The notes under the pieces were generated by a model. That model made no database searches, was not told the DNA's origin, and saw only the letters and a program-made list of their open reading frames with translations. A stretch of 8,677 bases of DNA from Nitrospirota bacterium. Its GTDB lineage: Bacteria; NPL-UPA2; JAADIA01. Below are positions 1 through 6,770 of the stretch, in pieces (positions within the stretch are counted from its first letter, which is position 1; every line of letters begins with the position of its first letter). A program made the position numbers and the translations under genes. Where the stretch lies: the NCBI GenBank assembly GCA_013151555.1, contig JAADIA010000090.1:1-8677 (forward strand). Reading direction: 5' to 3'.

Positions 1-461
1 GTATGCAAGTGGCAGATGGCTAATCCTATGGCGTCGGCAGCATGGTCCGGACGGGGAATTTCCTCTAAATTGAGCAATCGTTTCACCATCTCTTGCACTT
101 GCTCCTTCTCTGCTCTCCCGTAACCGACTACGGCTAATTTAACCTGGAGGGGAGTATAACTAGCTACTTCCAGGCCGGCATTTACTCCGGCCAGGATGGC
201 TGCTCCCCGCGCCTGGCCGATATTCAGGGCCATGCGGGCATTTTTAGCCAGAAAAGGTTCCTCTGCTGCCAGAGCTTCCGGATGATAATCCTTAATGAGC
301 TCCCCGACTCTTTGAAAAAGTTTGCCGAGCCGCTGGGAAAAATGGGTCTGGGAGGTAGTATTTATTGTTCCCAGACCGATAAGGACCAAAGTTCTCTCTT
401 TTTCTTCCACTATCCCATATCCGGTTACCGCTATCCCCGGATCAATTCCCAATACTCGCAT
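1..461 (-). CDS. ruvC: Holliday junction endonuclease RuvC (C-terminus cut by window edge)
   Basis: RuvC is the dimeric nuclease that cuts Holliday junctions delivered by RuvAB in recombinational repair. Translating the minus strand from ATG at 461-459 gives 153 residues before the edge, beginning MRVLGIDPG. The RNase H-like fold shows through D7 in GIDPG, E67 in the AAEEPF segment, and the closing H140-A-A-D143 motif followed by AIGLAICH. Together these give a D-E-H-D tetrad; as I recall, Thermus RuvC also has His where the E. coli enzyme has Asp. Family members have about 160-175 residues, so only a short tail is missing. An AAAGG-like Shine-Dalgarno lies about 8 bases upstream of the ATG. 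The gene follows yebC on the same strand, a widespread order often continued by ruvA and ruvB. Identity is very likely; the missing tail cannot be judged. Confidence 0.95.
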   Translation of the reverse strand, partial: MRVLGIDPGIAVTGYGIVEEKERTLVLIGLGTINTTSQTHFSQRLGKLFQRVGELIKDYHPEALAAEEPFLAKNARMALNIGQARGAAILAGVNAGLEVASYTPLQVKLAVVGYGRAEKEQVQEMVKRLLNLEEIPRPDHAADAIGLAICHLH

Positions 462-481
462 AGAAAACCTTTTAAGTGAAT

Positions 482-594
482 AGGCACACAGGCACTAAGG
501 CACAGAGGCACAAAGTTAAAAAAACCTAAAATAACTGTAATTGTGAGCTTTTATTTTTCCTTTGTGCCTTGGTCACTTTGTGCCTTTGTGCCTG
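482..594. repeat. Inverted array of AGGCACA-type words between yebC and ruvC
   Basis: The yebC-ruvC spacer is mostly a long imperfect inverted repeat. The left arm (about 482-515) repeats variants of AGGCACA four times. The right arm (about 559-594) carries the reverse complement, TGTGCCT/TTGTGCC, again about four times. The two arms align over some 34 bases with a few mismatches and a one- or two-base slip, around an AT-rich centre of about 43 bases. As RNA from the minus strand it would fold into a long hairpin between the yebC stop and the ruvC ribosome binding site. No coding potential is evident. Confidence 0.8.
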
Positions 595-599
595 TTTTT

Positions 600-1343
600 T
601 TACATTCTTTCCAATATTTCATCCGGCACATCGAAGTTGGCATAGACATTCTGGACATCATCGTGCTCTTCTAAAGCTTCCACCAGGCGAAGGACTTGTT
701 CTGCCCCTTTGCCTTCTATCTTCACCGTGTTCTTAGGAAGCATAGTAATCTCGGCCAGGTTGTATTCTATATTTTCTTTTGCGAAGGCTTCCTTTACCCG
801 CTGAAAGTTTTCCACGGAAGAGGTGATGGCAAAGGTATCTCCATCCTTCTTAAGATCATCAGCTCCGGCTTCCAAACTTATCTCTAACAGCTTATCCTCA
901 CTGGATTTACCTACATCAATAATAATCAGGCCTTTCTTTTGAAACAACCAGGATACACATCCCGGTTCTCCCTGCCTGCCTCCGTGCTTTAAGAAGAGGT
1001 GTTTTATCTCAGCTGCCGTTCGATTCCGGTTATCGGTCATAATCTCGGCCATGACGGCTACTCCTCCAGGGGCATACCCTTCGAGAATCATTTCTTCATA
1101 ATGAACTCCGGGTAATTCTCCTGTTCCCTTCTTAATAGCGCGTTCGATGTTAGCTGCCGGCATATTGGCATCCTTGGCAGCCTGGATAGCTGTCCTCAAC
1201 CGGGCATTAGAACCGGGGTCTCCTCCTCCATCTTTAGCTGCTACGGATATCTCCCGGATGAGTTTGGTAAAAAGCTTCCCTCTTTTGGCATCAATCAAAG
1301 CCTTCTTATGTTTAATCCCGGCCCATTTCGAATGTCCACTCAT
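600..1343 (-). CDS. yebC: YebC/PmpR/TACO1 family protein
   Basis: The 247-residue product has the YebC hallmarks from end to end: the N-terminus MSGHSKWAGIKHKK, then DAKRGKLFTKLIREI, the GGGDPGSNARLR segment, EGYAPGGVAVM near residue 90, and DNRNRTAAEIKH. The length is normal (about 240-250). The family was long annotated as transcriptional regulators; more recent work on bacterial YebC and mitochondrial TACO1 points to a translation role, helping ribosomes through difficult stretches such as prolines. Start choice is supported by AAGGAG six bases upstream. In the conserved GG-N-L-G-E-x-G-S-V loop this copy reads GGRQGEPGCV, a slight departure. It sits between an EF-G-like gene and ruvC on the same strand, with spacers of 186 and 138 bases that both hold inverted repeats. 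Identity is secure; the exact molecular role in this organism is inferred. Confidence 0.95.
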   Translation of the reverse strand: MSGHSKWAGIKHKKALIDAKRGKLFTKLIREISVAAKDGGGDPGSNARLRTAIQAAKDANMPAANIERAIKKGTGELPGVHYEEMILEGYAPGGVAVMAEIMTDNRNRTAAEIKHLFLKHGGRQGEPGCVSWLFQKKGLIIIDVGKSSEDKLLEISLEAGADDLKKDGDTFAITSSVENFQRVKEAFAKENIEYNLAEITMLPKNTVKIEGKGAEQVLRLVEALEEHDDVQNVYANFDVPDEILERM

Positions 1344-1349
1344 CGGATT

Positions 1350-1355
1350 CTCCTT
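1350..1355 (-). promoter_or_regulatory. Ribosome binding site of yebC
   Basis: AAGGAG on the minus strand lies six bases before the ATG at 1343-1341. It fixes the yebC start and matches the start preferred by the family N-terminus. Confidence 0.8.
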
Positions 1356-1403
1356 GACATGAAATTAAAAAGTTAAAAAAATTAAAAAACAAAAAAACTT
1401 TCA

Positions 1404-1527
1404 CCACAGAGGCTCAGATAGCCACAGAGCTAAAAAAACAGAATTAAGTGGTAAGTTGTAAGTATTAAGTTTTCTTAACTTAATTCTTAATACTTAATAC
1501 TTAATACTATCCTTCATGCCTCTGTGG
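1404..1527. repeat. Nested inverted repeats filling the fusA2-like/yebC spacer
   Basis: Two word families are nested here. The outer pair is a perfect ten-base inverted repeat, CCACAGAGGC at 1404-1413 and GCCTCTGTGG at 1518-1527, with a second CCACAGAG copy at 1422-1429. Inside, TTAAGTATTAAG-type words (about 1442-1471) face their reverse complements (about 1477-1508, with CTTAATA repeated in tandem); AAGTATTAAG at 1460-1469 pairs perfectly with 1486-1495. Read on the minus strand, both the inner and the outer stems are followed by runs of seven T, so the structure could act as a weak terminator or attenuator after the EF-G-like gene. It begins two bases past that gene's stop codon. The remaining bases up to yebC are A/T homopolymer-rich. 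Confidence 0.8.
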
Positions 1528-1529
1528 TT

Positions 1530-3608
1530 TTATTCCTCTTTCTCTTTATTCATCTCGGCAATTATCTTCTCGCTGATTCTCTGCGGCACTTCCTCATAAT
1601 GGGAGAATTTCCTGGTATGCCTTCCCTTCCCTTTCGTCTGGGAACGCAGATTCGTTGAATATTTATCCATCTCCGCCAGGGGAACCTGAGCCTTTATCAA
1701 CTGATTTTTGCCCCGGGCTTCTATTCCTATAATTCTTCCCCGTCTTCCATTGAGGTCGCCGGTGATATCTCCCAAACACTCATTAGGTACAGTTACTTCT
1801 ACTTCTATAATAGGTTCCAGGAGAACAGGTTTGGCTTCTAAGGAGGCTTTTTTCAAGGCCATGGACCCGGCAATATGGAAAGCCATATCGGAGGAATCCA
1901 CATCGTGGAAACTTCCATCATACAGGGTTACCCGGATGTCGGTTAGGGGATAACCTCCCAGAACTCCTTTCTGCATTGCTTCTCTTACCCCTTTTTCTAC
2001 TGCAGGTATATATTTAGTGGGAATAGTCCCGCCGACAATCTTGTTCACGAACTCAAAACCTTCTCCGTGAGGAAGCGGTTCTACTTTAATCCAGACATCA
2101 CCATATTGTCCCCGTCCTCCTGATTGCCGTTTATATTTTCCCTGGACTTGAGCGGTAGAGCGGATAGTTTCCCGGTAAGCTACTTTGGATTTCTCCACTT
2201 CCACTTCCACTCCGAATTTCTCCTTCAACTCGTTGATAATAATCTCCAGGTGCAATTCTCCCATTCCGGAAATTATCGTCTGGCCCAGTTCATGGTCCAG
2301 ACGTACCTCAAAAGTGGGGTCTTCTTTTCCTATCTTTCCCAGGGCATCGCTTAACTTTTCCTGGTCTTTCTTTGTCTTTGGCTTTATTGCCAGGGAGATT
2401 ACCGGCTGAGGAAAGCTTACCTTGGGAAGGAGAAGGGGATTTTTTTTATCACAAAGGGTATCTCCCGTGAAGGCTCCTTTAAGCTTGGCTACCGCAGCTA
2501 AATCCCCCGGCTGCAGTTGGGAGATTTCTTCTTTCTCCTTCCCCTGGAGCAGGATTATTTGACCTATTCTCTCCTCGTGTCCCCGGGTGGAGTTGTATAC
2601 GGTAGACCCGGAAGCAAGAGTGCCTGAATAGACACGAAAGAAGCTCAATTCGCCTAGATGGGGCACAAAAGTGGTCTTGAAGATGAGGGCGCTGAGGGGA
2701 GAATCTTTTTTAGCTTCTATCTTTACCTCTTCCTCGGCATTTAACCTTTTGCCTGGAATAGCCGGCCGGTTGAGAGGGGAAGGGAGGAGGCTGACTATTG
2801 TATTGAGTAAGTTTTCTATCCCCTTAGCCTGATAAGCAGAACCGCAGAGGAGCGGCACTATCTTTCCTTCGTGTGTTCCCCGGCTGAGAGCATTCCTGAC
2901 CTCGTCTTCGGAAAGGGTTCCTTCCTCAAGATATTTCTCCAGAAGTCCATCATCAGTCTCTGCCGTTGTCTCTATTAATTCCTCATGATATTTTTTGGCC
3001 TTTTCTGCCCACTCTTCCGGGATTTCCTTTTCCTCCGCCTTGCCGTCGTTACCCCAGAGATAAGCTTTCATCTCCAGGATATCGATTACTCCCTGAAATC
3101 CATTCCCTTCTCCCAGAGGTAGCTGAAGAGGAGTTATCTTGTTTCCCCAACTTTTCTTCATTTCTTCCAGGACGGAGTAGAACTTAGCATTGTCCCCATC
3201 CATTTTGTTGAGAAATATCAACCGTCCCAGATGAAATTCTTCCGCATAGTTCCAGACTCTCTCCGTGCCTACTTCTACCCCGGAATTGGCATCAATAACG
3301 ATAATAGCTCCATCCACTACCGGCAAAACGCTTCTTACCTCTCCCACGAAATCGGCATAGCCGGGGGTATCTACGAGATTAATCTTATGTTCCTGCCATT
3401 GGCTATAAAGCAGAGCCGATTTAATGCTTATCTTCCGGTGCATCTCATCGGTGGTATAGTCACTTACCGTTGTTTCCTCCTCGACCCGTCCCAGCCTGTT
3501 GATAGCTCCCGAGGTGTATAGAAGAGCTTCGGCAAGGGAGGTTTTCCCGGCTCCGCCGTGGGCCAGAAGCGCTACATTTCTTATCTCCTCTACTTCGTAT
3601 AGCTTCAT
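1530..3608 (-). CDS. EF-G-like translational GTPase (EF-G paralogue, fusA2 type)
   Basis: The 692-residue protein has the five-domain EF-G architecture and normal length: a GTPase domain with its insert (about 1-300), a beta-barrel domain II (about 305-390), domain III (about 400-475), domain IV with the GGRGQYGDVW segment and the DGSFHDVDSSDMAF loop, and domain V. GTP motifs are G1 AHGGAGKT (16-23), G3 DTPGYADF (80-87), G4 NKMD (134-137) and G5 GSA. Canonical EF-G reads AHIDAGKT, RGITI and DTPGHVDF. Here switch I has RKISI, so the Mg-binding Thr is Ser61, and the catalytic His is Tyr84. As I recall, this pattern typifies the EF-G2/fusA2 paralogue group, whose physiological role is poorly settled, so I do not call it the housekeeping fusA. 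The start has a strong AAGGAGGT site eight bases upstream and a good promoter. No rpsL, rpsG or tuf lies beside it, also arguing against canonical fusA. Confidence 0.9.
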   Translation of the reverse strand: MKLYEVEEIRNVALLAHGGAGKTSLAEALLYTSGAINRLGRVEEETTVSDYTTDEMHRKISIKSALLYSQWQEHKINLVDTPGYADFVGEVRSVLPVVDGAIIVIDANSGVEVGTERVWNYAEEFHLGRLIFLNKMDGDNAKFYSVLEEMKKSWGNKITPLQLPLGEGNGFQGVIDILEMKAYLWGNDGKAEEKEIPEEWAEKAKKYHEELIETTAETDDGLLEKYLEEGTLSEDEVRNALSRGTHEGKIVPLLCGSAYQAKGIENLLNTIVSLLPSPLNRPAIPGKRLNAEEEVKIEAKKDSPLSALIFKTTFVPHLGELSFFRVYSGTLASGSTVYNSTRGHEERIGQIILLQGKEKEEISQLQPGDLAAVAKLKGAFTGDTLCDKKNPLLLPKVSFPQPVISLAIKPKTKKDQEKLSDALGKIGKEDPTFEVRLDHELGQTIISGMGELHLEIIINELKEKFGVEVEVEKSKVAYRETIRSTAQVQGKYKRQSGGRGQYGDVWIKVEPLPHGEGFEFVNKIVGGTIPTKYIPAVEKGVREAMQKGVLGGYPLTDIRVTLYDGSFHDVDSSDMAFHIAGSMALKKASLEAKPVLLEPIIEVEVTVPNECLGDITGDLNGRRGRIIGIEARGKNQLIKAQVPLAEMDKYSTNLRSQTKGKGRHTRKFSHYEEVPQRISEKIIAEMNKEKEE

Positions 3609-3616
3609 CTATAAAT

Positions 3617-3624
3617 ACCTCCTT
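3617..3624 (-). promoter_or_regulatory. Strong ribosome binding site of the EF-G-like gene
   Basis: AAGGAGGT on the minus strand, eight bases before the ATG at 3608-3606. This is a full match to the anti-Shine-Dalgarno core and fixes the start. Confidence 0.85.
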
Positions 3625-3648
3625 ATTTTACTGTTAATCCAGAAATTT

Positions 3649-3677
3649 AATTTAACATATATCTCTTCCGCCGTCAA
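3649..3677 (-). promoter_or_regulatory. Sigma-70-type promoter for the EF-G-like gene
   Basis: Minus strand: a -35 box TTGACG (3677-3672), a 17-base spacer, and a -10 box TAAATT (3654-3649). The expected start is near 3640, giving an untranslated leader of about 30 bases before the ATG, with the ribosome binding site inside it. The boxes are close to consensus and the position is sensible, but no transcript data back it. Confidence 0.6.
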
Positions 3678-3790
3678 TCGATTTAGGTGAGGAATAAGGA
3701 TTGCTTGAAACATAGAAAACAAGGGACCCCGGATTTATAAATTAACAGGATATGAGGATAAAGTATAAAGAAACCCCGCCGAATAAAAAC

Positions 3791-3819
3791 TTGACAGTCT
3801 TGAGGTAAGATATTAAAAT
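3791..3819 (+). promoter_or_regulatory. Near-consensus sigma-70 promoter facing lysS
   Basis: TTGACA (3791-3796), a 17-base spacer and TAAAAT (3814-3819): a perfect -35 and a -10 differing from TATAAT at one position. Predicted initiation is near 3826, leaving a leader of about 325 bases before lysS. The promoter is back to back with the minus-strand one, their -35 boxes about 113 bases apart. The intervening bases (3678-3790) are AT-rich and I see no gene in them. It may drive the lysS-lolC/E-lolD-ilvE group, or originally the decayed regulator lying between it and lysS. Confidence 0.65.
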
Positions 3820-3825
3820 GACTTA

Positions 3826-4151
3826 ATCCCCTTGAAGGGCTTTACTTCCTCCTGTTATCTTTGCAAAACAAAGTGGTGGGGGAAAGCTGCCGGGTAGCTT
3901 GCCCCGTTCCAATTCCTGGACCTGTCGGGAACAGGTTTTAAAGAAGTCCGAAATGGAGTGGGCCGAACGACTTGGCGAAAATCGTATGTATTTTCCGGGG
4001 GCAGTCGGTTTGCCTTGTAGGAGTTTCGATAAACCGGAAAAGCTCGGGTAAGCGACTGCAGATATCTCTTGCGGGCTGTATTTTGAGGTGGCGGAGCGCA
4101 GGGCGGGAAGTAAAAAGACCGGGTGCATAATCCGGGTTAGCGAGGCTATCA
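3826..4151 (+). other. Long leader between promoter and lysS, with possible RNA structure
   Basis: About 325 bases separate the predicted transcription start from the lysS start. Visible structure includes a hairpin at 3920-3936 (ACCTGT, loop CGGGA, ACAGGT; six perfect pairs) and an H-type pseudoknot possibility: TTTTCCGG at 3991-3998 with CCGGAAAA at 4034-4041, crossed by GCAGTCG at 4001-4007 with CGACTGC at 4053-4059. CGGTTT (4006-4011) can alternatively pair with AAACCG (4031-4036). I find no T-box consensus, no RNase P, tmRNA or SRP core sequence, and no intrinsic terminator with a T-run. The leader could be a structured regulatory RNA, or just the remains of the decayed HTH gene that shares these bases. 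Confidence 0.35.
3926..4111 (+). pseudogene. Probable remnant of a small XRE-like helix-turn-helix regulator gene
   Basis: No intact gene fits 3820-4151, but one plus-strand frame (codons in phase with 3926) reads like a decayed XRE/HTH domain. REQVLKKSEMEWAERLG (3926-3976) resembles helices 1-2 of the lambda-repressor fold. NRMYFPGAVGLP follows where the recognition helix would be, then RSFDKPEKLG, a TAA stop at 4049-4051, and, still in phase, ATADISCGLYFEVAERRAG. The order (AERLG, NRxY, PSF-like, EKL, AT-IS, LYFE) matches the family spacing to within one residue. The conserved Gly/Arg turn residues look eroded, no plausible start precedes it, and the phase then runs on into lysS out of frame. 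This is read by eye from a weak pattern; it could be chance, and the same bases can form a pseudoknot. Confidence 0.4.
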
Positions 4152-5588
4152 TTGACGGAGATAATAAGCGAGATGCTTCAAGAGCGGCTGAAGAAGCTGG
4201 AAGAGATAAAGCAAGCCGGGATAAATCCTTACGGAGGAAAATTTCTCCGGAGCCACGCTCTCGATGCCAAGATGGAAGTAGGCAATAGAGTATCCGTGGC
4301 GGGAAGGATAAAGCAACTTCGTGGGCACGGGAAGACCGCTTTTGCTGATCTTAAAGACGAGAAGGGCAAAATTCAAATTTATGTTAGTTTTGACTCCCTG
4401 GGAGAAGAGCAAGGTAATTTATTTCGCAAGTTGGACATTGGGGATTTCCTGGGGGTGGAAGGAGAAATTTTCCTCACGAGGACGGGCGAGATGACGGTGA
4501 AGGTGGAAAAGTTCACCCTCCTTTCCAAATCGTTGCGGCCCCTGCCGGAGAAGTGGAAGGGTCTGAAAGATGTAGAGACAAGGTACCGGCAGCGTTACCT
4601 GGATTTGATAAGCAATGAAGAAGTAAAGGAGCTTTTCCATCTTCGCAGCCGGCTTATCCGGGAGCTAAGGGAATGGTTGGATAAAAAAGGTTTTCTGGAG
4701 GTGGAGACACCTATCTTACAGTCTGTCCCGGGGGGAGCAGCGGGCAAGCCGTTCAAGACATACCAGGATACCCTGGAGATGGACCTCTACCTGAGAATTG
4801 CTCCGGAATTATATCTGAAACGGCTCCTGGTAGGTGGGTTTGAGAAAATCTATGAGCTCAACCGCAGTTTCCGTAACGAAGGGATTTCTACCCGTCATAA
4901 TCCTGAATTTACCATGTTAGAGGTTTATGAAGCTTACGCTGATTATGAAGATATGATGAATCTGGTCGAGGAACTTATTGTTCACCTGGCCGAGAAGCTC
5001 CTGGGGAAAAAGAAGATTGTTTATCAAGGGAAAGAAGTGGACTTGACTCCTCCCTGGAAGCGGTTAACTTTTCGCCAGGCGATGCAGGACCTGTATGGAG
5101 TGGACATCGAGGAAGAAGATATTAAAAAGCTAACGGATAAATTACGCTCAGCGGGGATAAAAGTGGAGGGAAACGAGGTAACCAGGACCGGATTGGTGAG
5201 GTTATTGGAAAGGTCGCTAAGCGCTACTTCCCCTTCTCCCACCTTCATCATTGACTATCCGGCCTTTCTCTGCCCTTTGGCTAAGAAAAAGAATGAAAAG
5301 GTGGCCGAACGGTTCGAACTCTTTGTCGCCGGTTGCGAGTTGGCTAATGCCTATTCGGAGCTGAACGACCCCCTGGAGCAGCGGGAGAGGTTGAAGATAC
5401 AGAAAGGGGAGGAAGGAGAGGACGGTCACCTTCCGGATGAGGATTTCGTTCGAGCTTTGGAGTATGGGATGCCTCCGGCAGGAGGATTAGGCTTGGGAAT
5501 TGACCGCTTAATAATGCTTTTTACAAATTCTCCCTCCATTAGAGATGTGATTCTCTTTCCTCAACTAAGGCAGGGAAAGAACTTATGA
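4152..5588 (+). CDS. lysS: Lysyl-tRNA synthetase, class II
   Basis: Attaches lysine to tRNA-Lys in the cytoplasm. The 478-residue product has an OB-fold anticodon-binding domain (about 46-125; VSVAGRI, GKTAFADLKD) and then the class II catalytic core. Motif 1 is around FLEVETPILQ (181-190) with the LysRS-specific GGAAGKPF. Motif 2 is around YELNRSFRNEGISTRHNPEF (234-253). Motif 3 is GLGLGIDRLIMLF near the C-terminus. LRIAPELYLKRLLVGGFEKI is also typical. Length is slightly short for bacterial LysRS (about 490-505). The start used is TTG at 4152 with GAGG six bases before it. An ATG at 4173 (MLQERLKKLEE) is a real alternative, with GGAG 12 bases upstream, and would shorten the protein by seven residues. 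The stop overlaps the lolC/E start by four bases, so the two are probably translationally coupled. Identity is secure; the start is less so. Confidence 0.96.
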   Translation: MTEIISEMLQERLKKLEEIKQAGINPYGGKFLRSHALDAKMEVGNRVSVAGRIKQLRGHGKTAFADLKDEKGKIQIYVSFDSLGEEQGNLFRKLDIGDFLGVEGEIFLTRTGEMTVKVEKFTLLSKSLRPLPEKWKGLKDVETRYRQRYLDLISNEEVKELFHLRSRLIRELREWLDKKGFLEVETPILQSVPGGAAGKPFKTYQDTLEMDLYLRIAPELYLKRLLVGGFEKIYELNRSFRNEGISTRHNPEFTMLEVYEAYADYEDMMNLVEELIVHLAEKLLGKKKIVYQGKEVDLTPPWKRLTFRQAMQDLYGVDIEEEDIKKLTDKLRSAGIKVEGNEVTRTGLVRLLERSLSATSPSPTFIIDYPAFLCPLAKKKNEKVAERFELFVAGCELANAYSELNDPLEQRERLKIQKGEEGEDGHLPDEDFVRALEYGMPPAGGLGLGIDRLIMLFTNSPSIRDVILFPQLRQGKNL

Positions 5589-6769
5589 GGTTTGAATGGT
5601 TTGTTACTAAACGGTACCTGAAATCCAAACCGAGAAGGAAATTTGTTTCTGTAATTACGCTTATCTCCATGGCCGGCGTGGCCCTGGGTGTAATGACCTT
5701 GATTATCGTTCTCGGAGTGATGAGCGGGTTTGATTCCTTTCTTTTGGATAAGATTATGGGAACGGAATCTCACCTCCTGGTTACGGCCAGGCAAGGGCAG
5801 GTTGTTGAAAATTATGGAAAGATTCTCCCGGAATTGGAAAGCCTTAAACATGTCCTGGCCGCCAGTCCGGTAATTACCAATCTCGTTATGCTTGAACGGG
5901 ATGGAGAAACAGCAGCGGTGATTTTAAAAGGGATAGATTTGTCTCGGGAGAAGAAAACAACCGATCTGGCAAGTTATTTAAAGGAAGGAACTTTAGAGCT
6001 GAAGGAGGGAGATATTCTCATCGGGAAGGAACTGGCCCGGAACTTAGGAGCCCGTTTAGGTGATAGCATAATGGTGATTCCTCCCTCCTACGAGCCGAAA
6101 TTAACTAAGTATACAATAAAAGGATTTTTCCGTTCCGGTTACTATGAATATGATGCTAATTTGGTTTATGTGTCGCTGCGTTCCGCCCAGAAGCTTTTTG
6201 GCTTGGGAGATGTGGCGACCGGTATCCAGGTGAAGCTGACAGACCCTTCTTTGGCTCCTCAGGTAGCTGCAGTTATTAAAGCGAAGTTACATCTTCCCGC
6301 CCGGACGTGGATGCAATTTAAACCGAATCTGTTTGCAGCTTTAAAATTGGAGAAGACCGTCCAGTTTATCATTGTTATTCTCATTGTAGTGGTAGCCGCC
6401 TTTAACATCATCAGTATCCTGGATATGATGGTTAGCGAGAAGACGAAAGACATCGGTATCCTTAAGGCCATAGGGGCTACCAACAGAAGCATTATGACCA
6501 TCTTTATCTTCCGGGGTTTATTCATCGGCTTGACCGGTACGGTTATCGGCAGTGGATTGGGACTATTCCTCTCTTATCTTCTTAAGGCTTATAATATCAT
6601 TAAGCTGCCGGCGAACATTTATTACCTTTCAACTATTCCCGTGGAGTTAGACGGTCGGGACTTTATTTATATTGTTTCCGCAGCTATCGTTCTTACTTTC
6701 CTGGCCAGCCTCTATCCGTCCTGGCGGGCCTCGAGATTGGATCCGGTAGAGGCTCTGTGTTATGAATAA
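5585..6769 (+). CDS. LolC/LolE family lipoprotein-releasing permease
   Basis: Inner-membrane subunit of the ABC machine that extracts mature lipoproteins and passes them to LolA for the outer membrane. The 394 residues match the family (about 390-415). The order is a short cytoplasmic start with RYLKSKPRRKFVS, a first membrane helix (about 21-47), a large periplasmic domain (about 48-257; GKELARNLGARLGD at 147-160), then three C-terminal helices (about 259-280, 305-333, 359-378) of the FtsX domain. The coupling segment EKTKDIGILKAIGAT (285-299) and the ending YPSWRASRLDPVEAL are diagnostic. Its ATG overlaps the lysS stop as ATGA; an AGGGA lies about eight bases upstream. Only one permease gene is present here, so it may form a homodimer with LolD as in organisms with a single LolC/E hybrid, unless a second gene lies elsewhere. 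Adjacent lolD supports the assignment over other FtsX-domain (MacB-like) permeases. Confidence 0.92.
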   Translation: MRFEWFVTKRYLKSKPRRKFVSVITLISMAGVALGVMTLIIVLGVMSGFDSFLLDKIMGTESHLLVTARQGQVVENYGKILPELESLKHVLAASPVITNLVMLERDGETAAVILKGIDLSREKKTTDLASYLKEGTLELKEGDILIGKELARNLGARLGDSIMVIPPSYEPKLTKYTIKGFFRSGYYEYDANLVYVSLRSAQKLFGLGDVATGIQVKLTDPSLAPQVAAVIKAKLHLPARTWMQFKPNLFAALKLEKTVQFIIVILIVVVAAFNIISILDMMVSEKTKDIGILKAIGATNRSIMTIFIFRGLFIGLTGTVIGSGLGLFLSYLLKAYNIIKLPANIYYLSTIPVELDGRDFIYIVSAAIVLTFLASLYPSWRASRLDPVEALCYE

Positions 6770-6770
6770 C

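Noticed and set aside
482-594. CRISPR array in the yebC-ruvC spacer
   Set aside because: The repeated units are about seven to nine bases with no unique spacers between them, and the second half is inverted. No cas gene is present.
1404-1527. Insertion sequence or MITE with terminal inverted repeats
   Set aside because: A ten-base outer inverted repeat is present, but I see no flanking target duplication and no transposase, and further copies of the same words lie inside, which fits a word array better.
1530-3608. Housekeeping fusA or a tetracycline-resistance protein
   Set aside because: The switch residues and G1 loop differ from canonical EF-G, and no str-operon neighbours are present. 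The full EF-G domain order and segments favour an EF-G paralogue over TetM/TetO-type proteins.
3826-4151. T-box, RNase P RNA, tmRNA or SRP RNA in the lysS leader
   Set aside because: The conserved cores of these RNAs are not found, and there is no terminator hairpin with a T-run as a T-box would need.
3823-4152. 109-codon open frame on the minus strand in the central gap
   Set aside because: The product looks like no family I recognise, is low in hydrophobic-core pattern and rich in Ser/Pro, and ends next to the plus-strand promoter. The opposite strand carries the HTH-like pattern and possible RNA stems, which explains the openness better.
4088-4288. 66-codon plus-strand frame with GTG start running into lysS
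   Set aside because: It overlaps lysS out of frame for most of its length. Its first part is in phase with the HTH-like remnant, so it is better read as the tail of that remnant.
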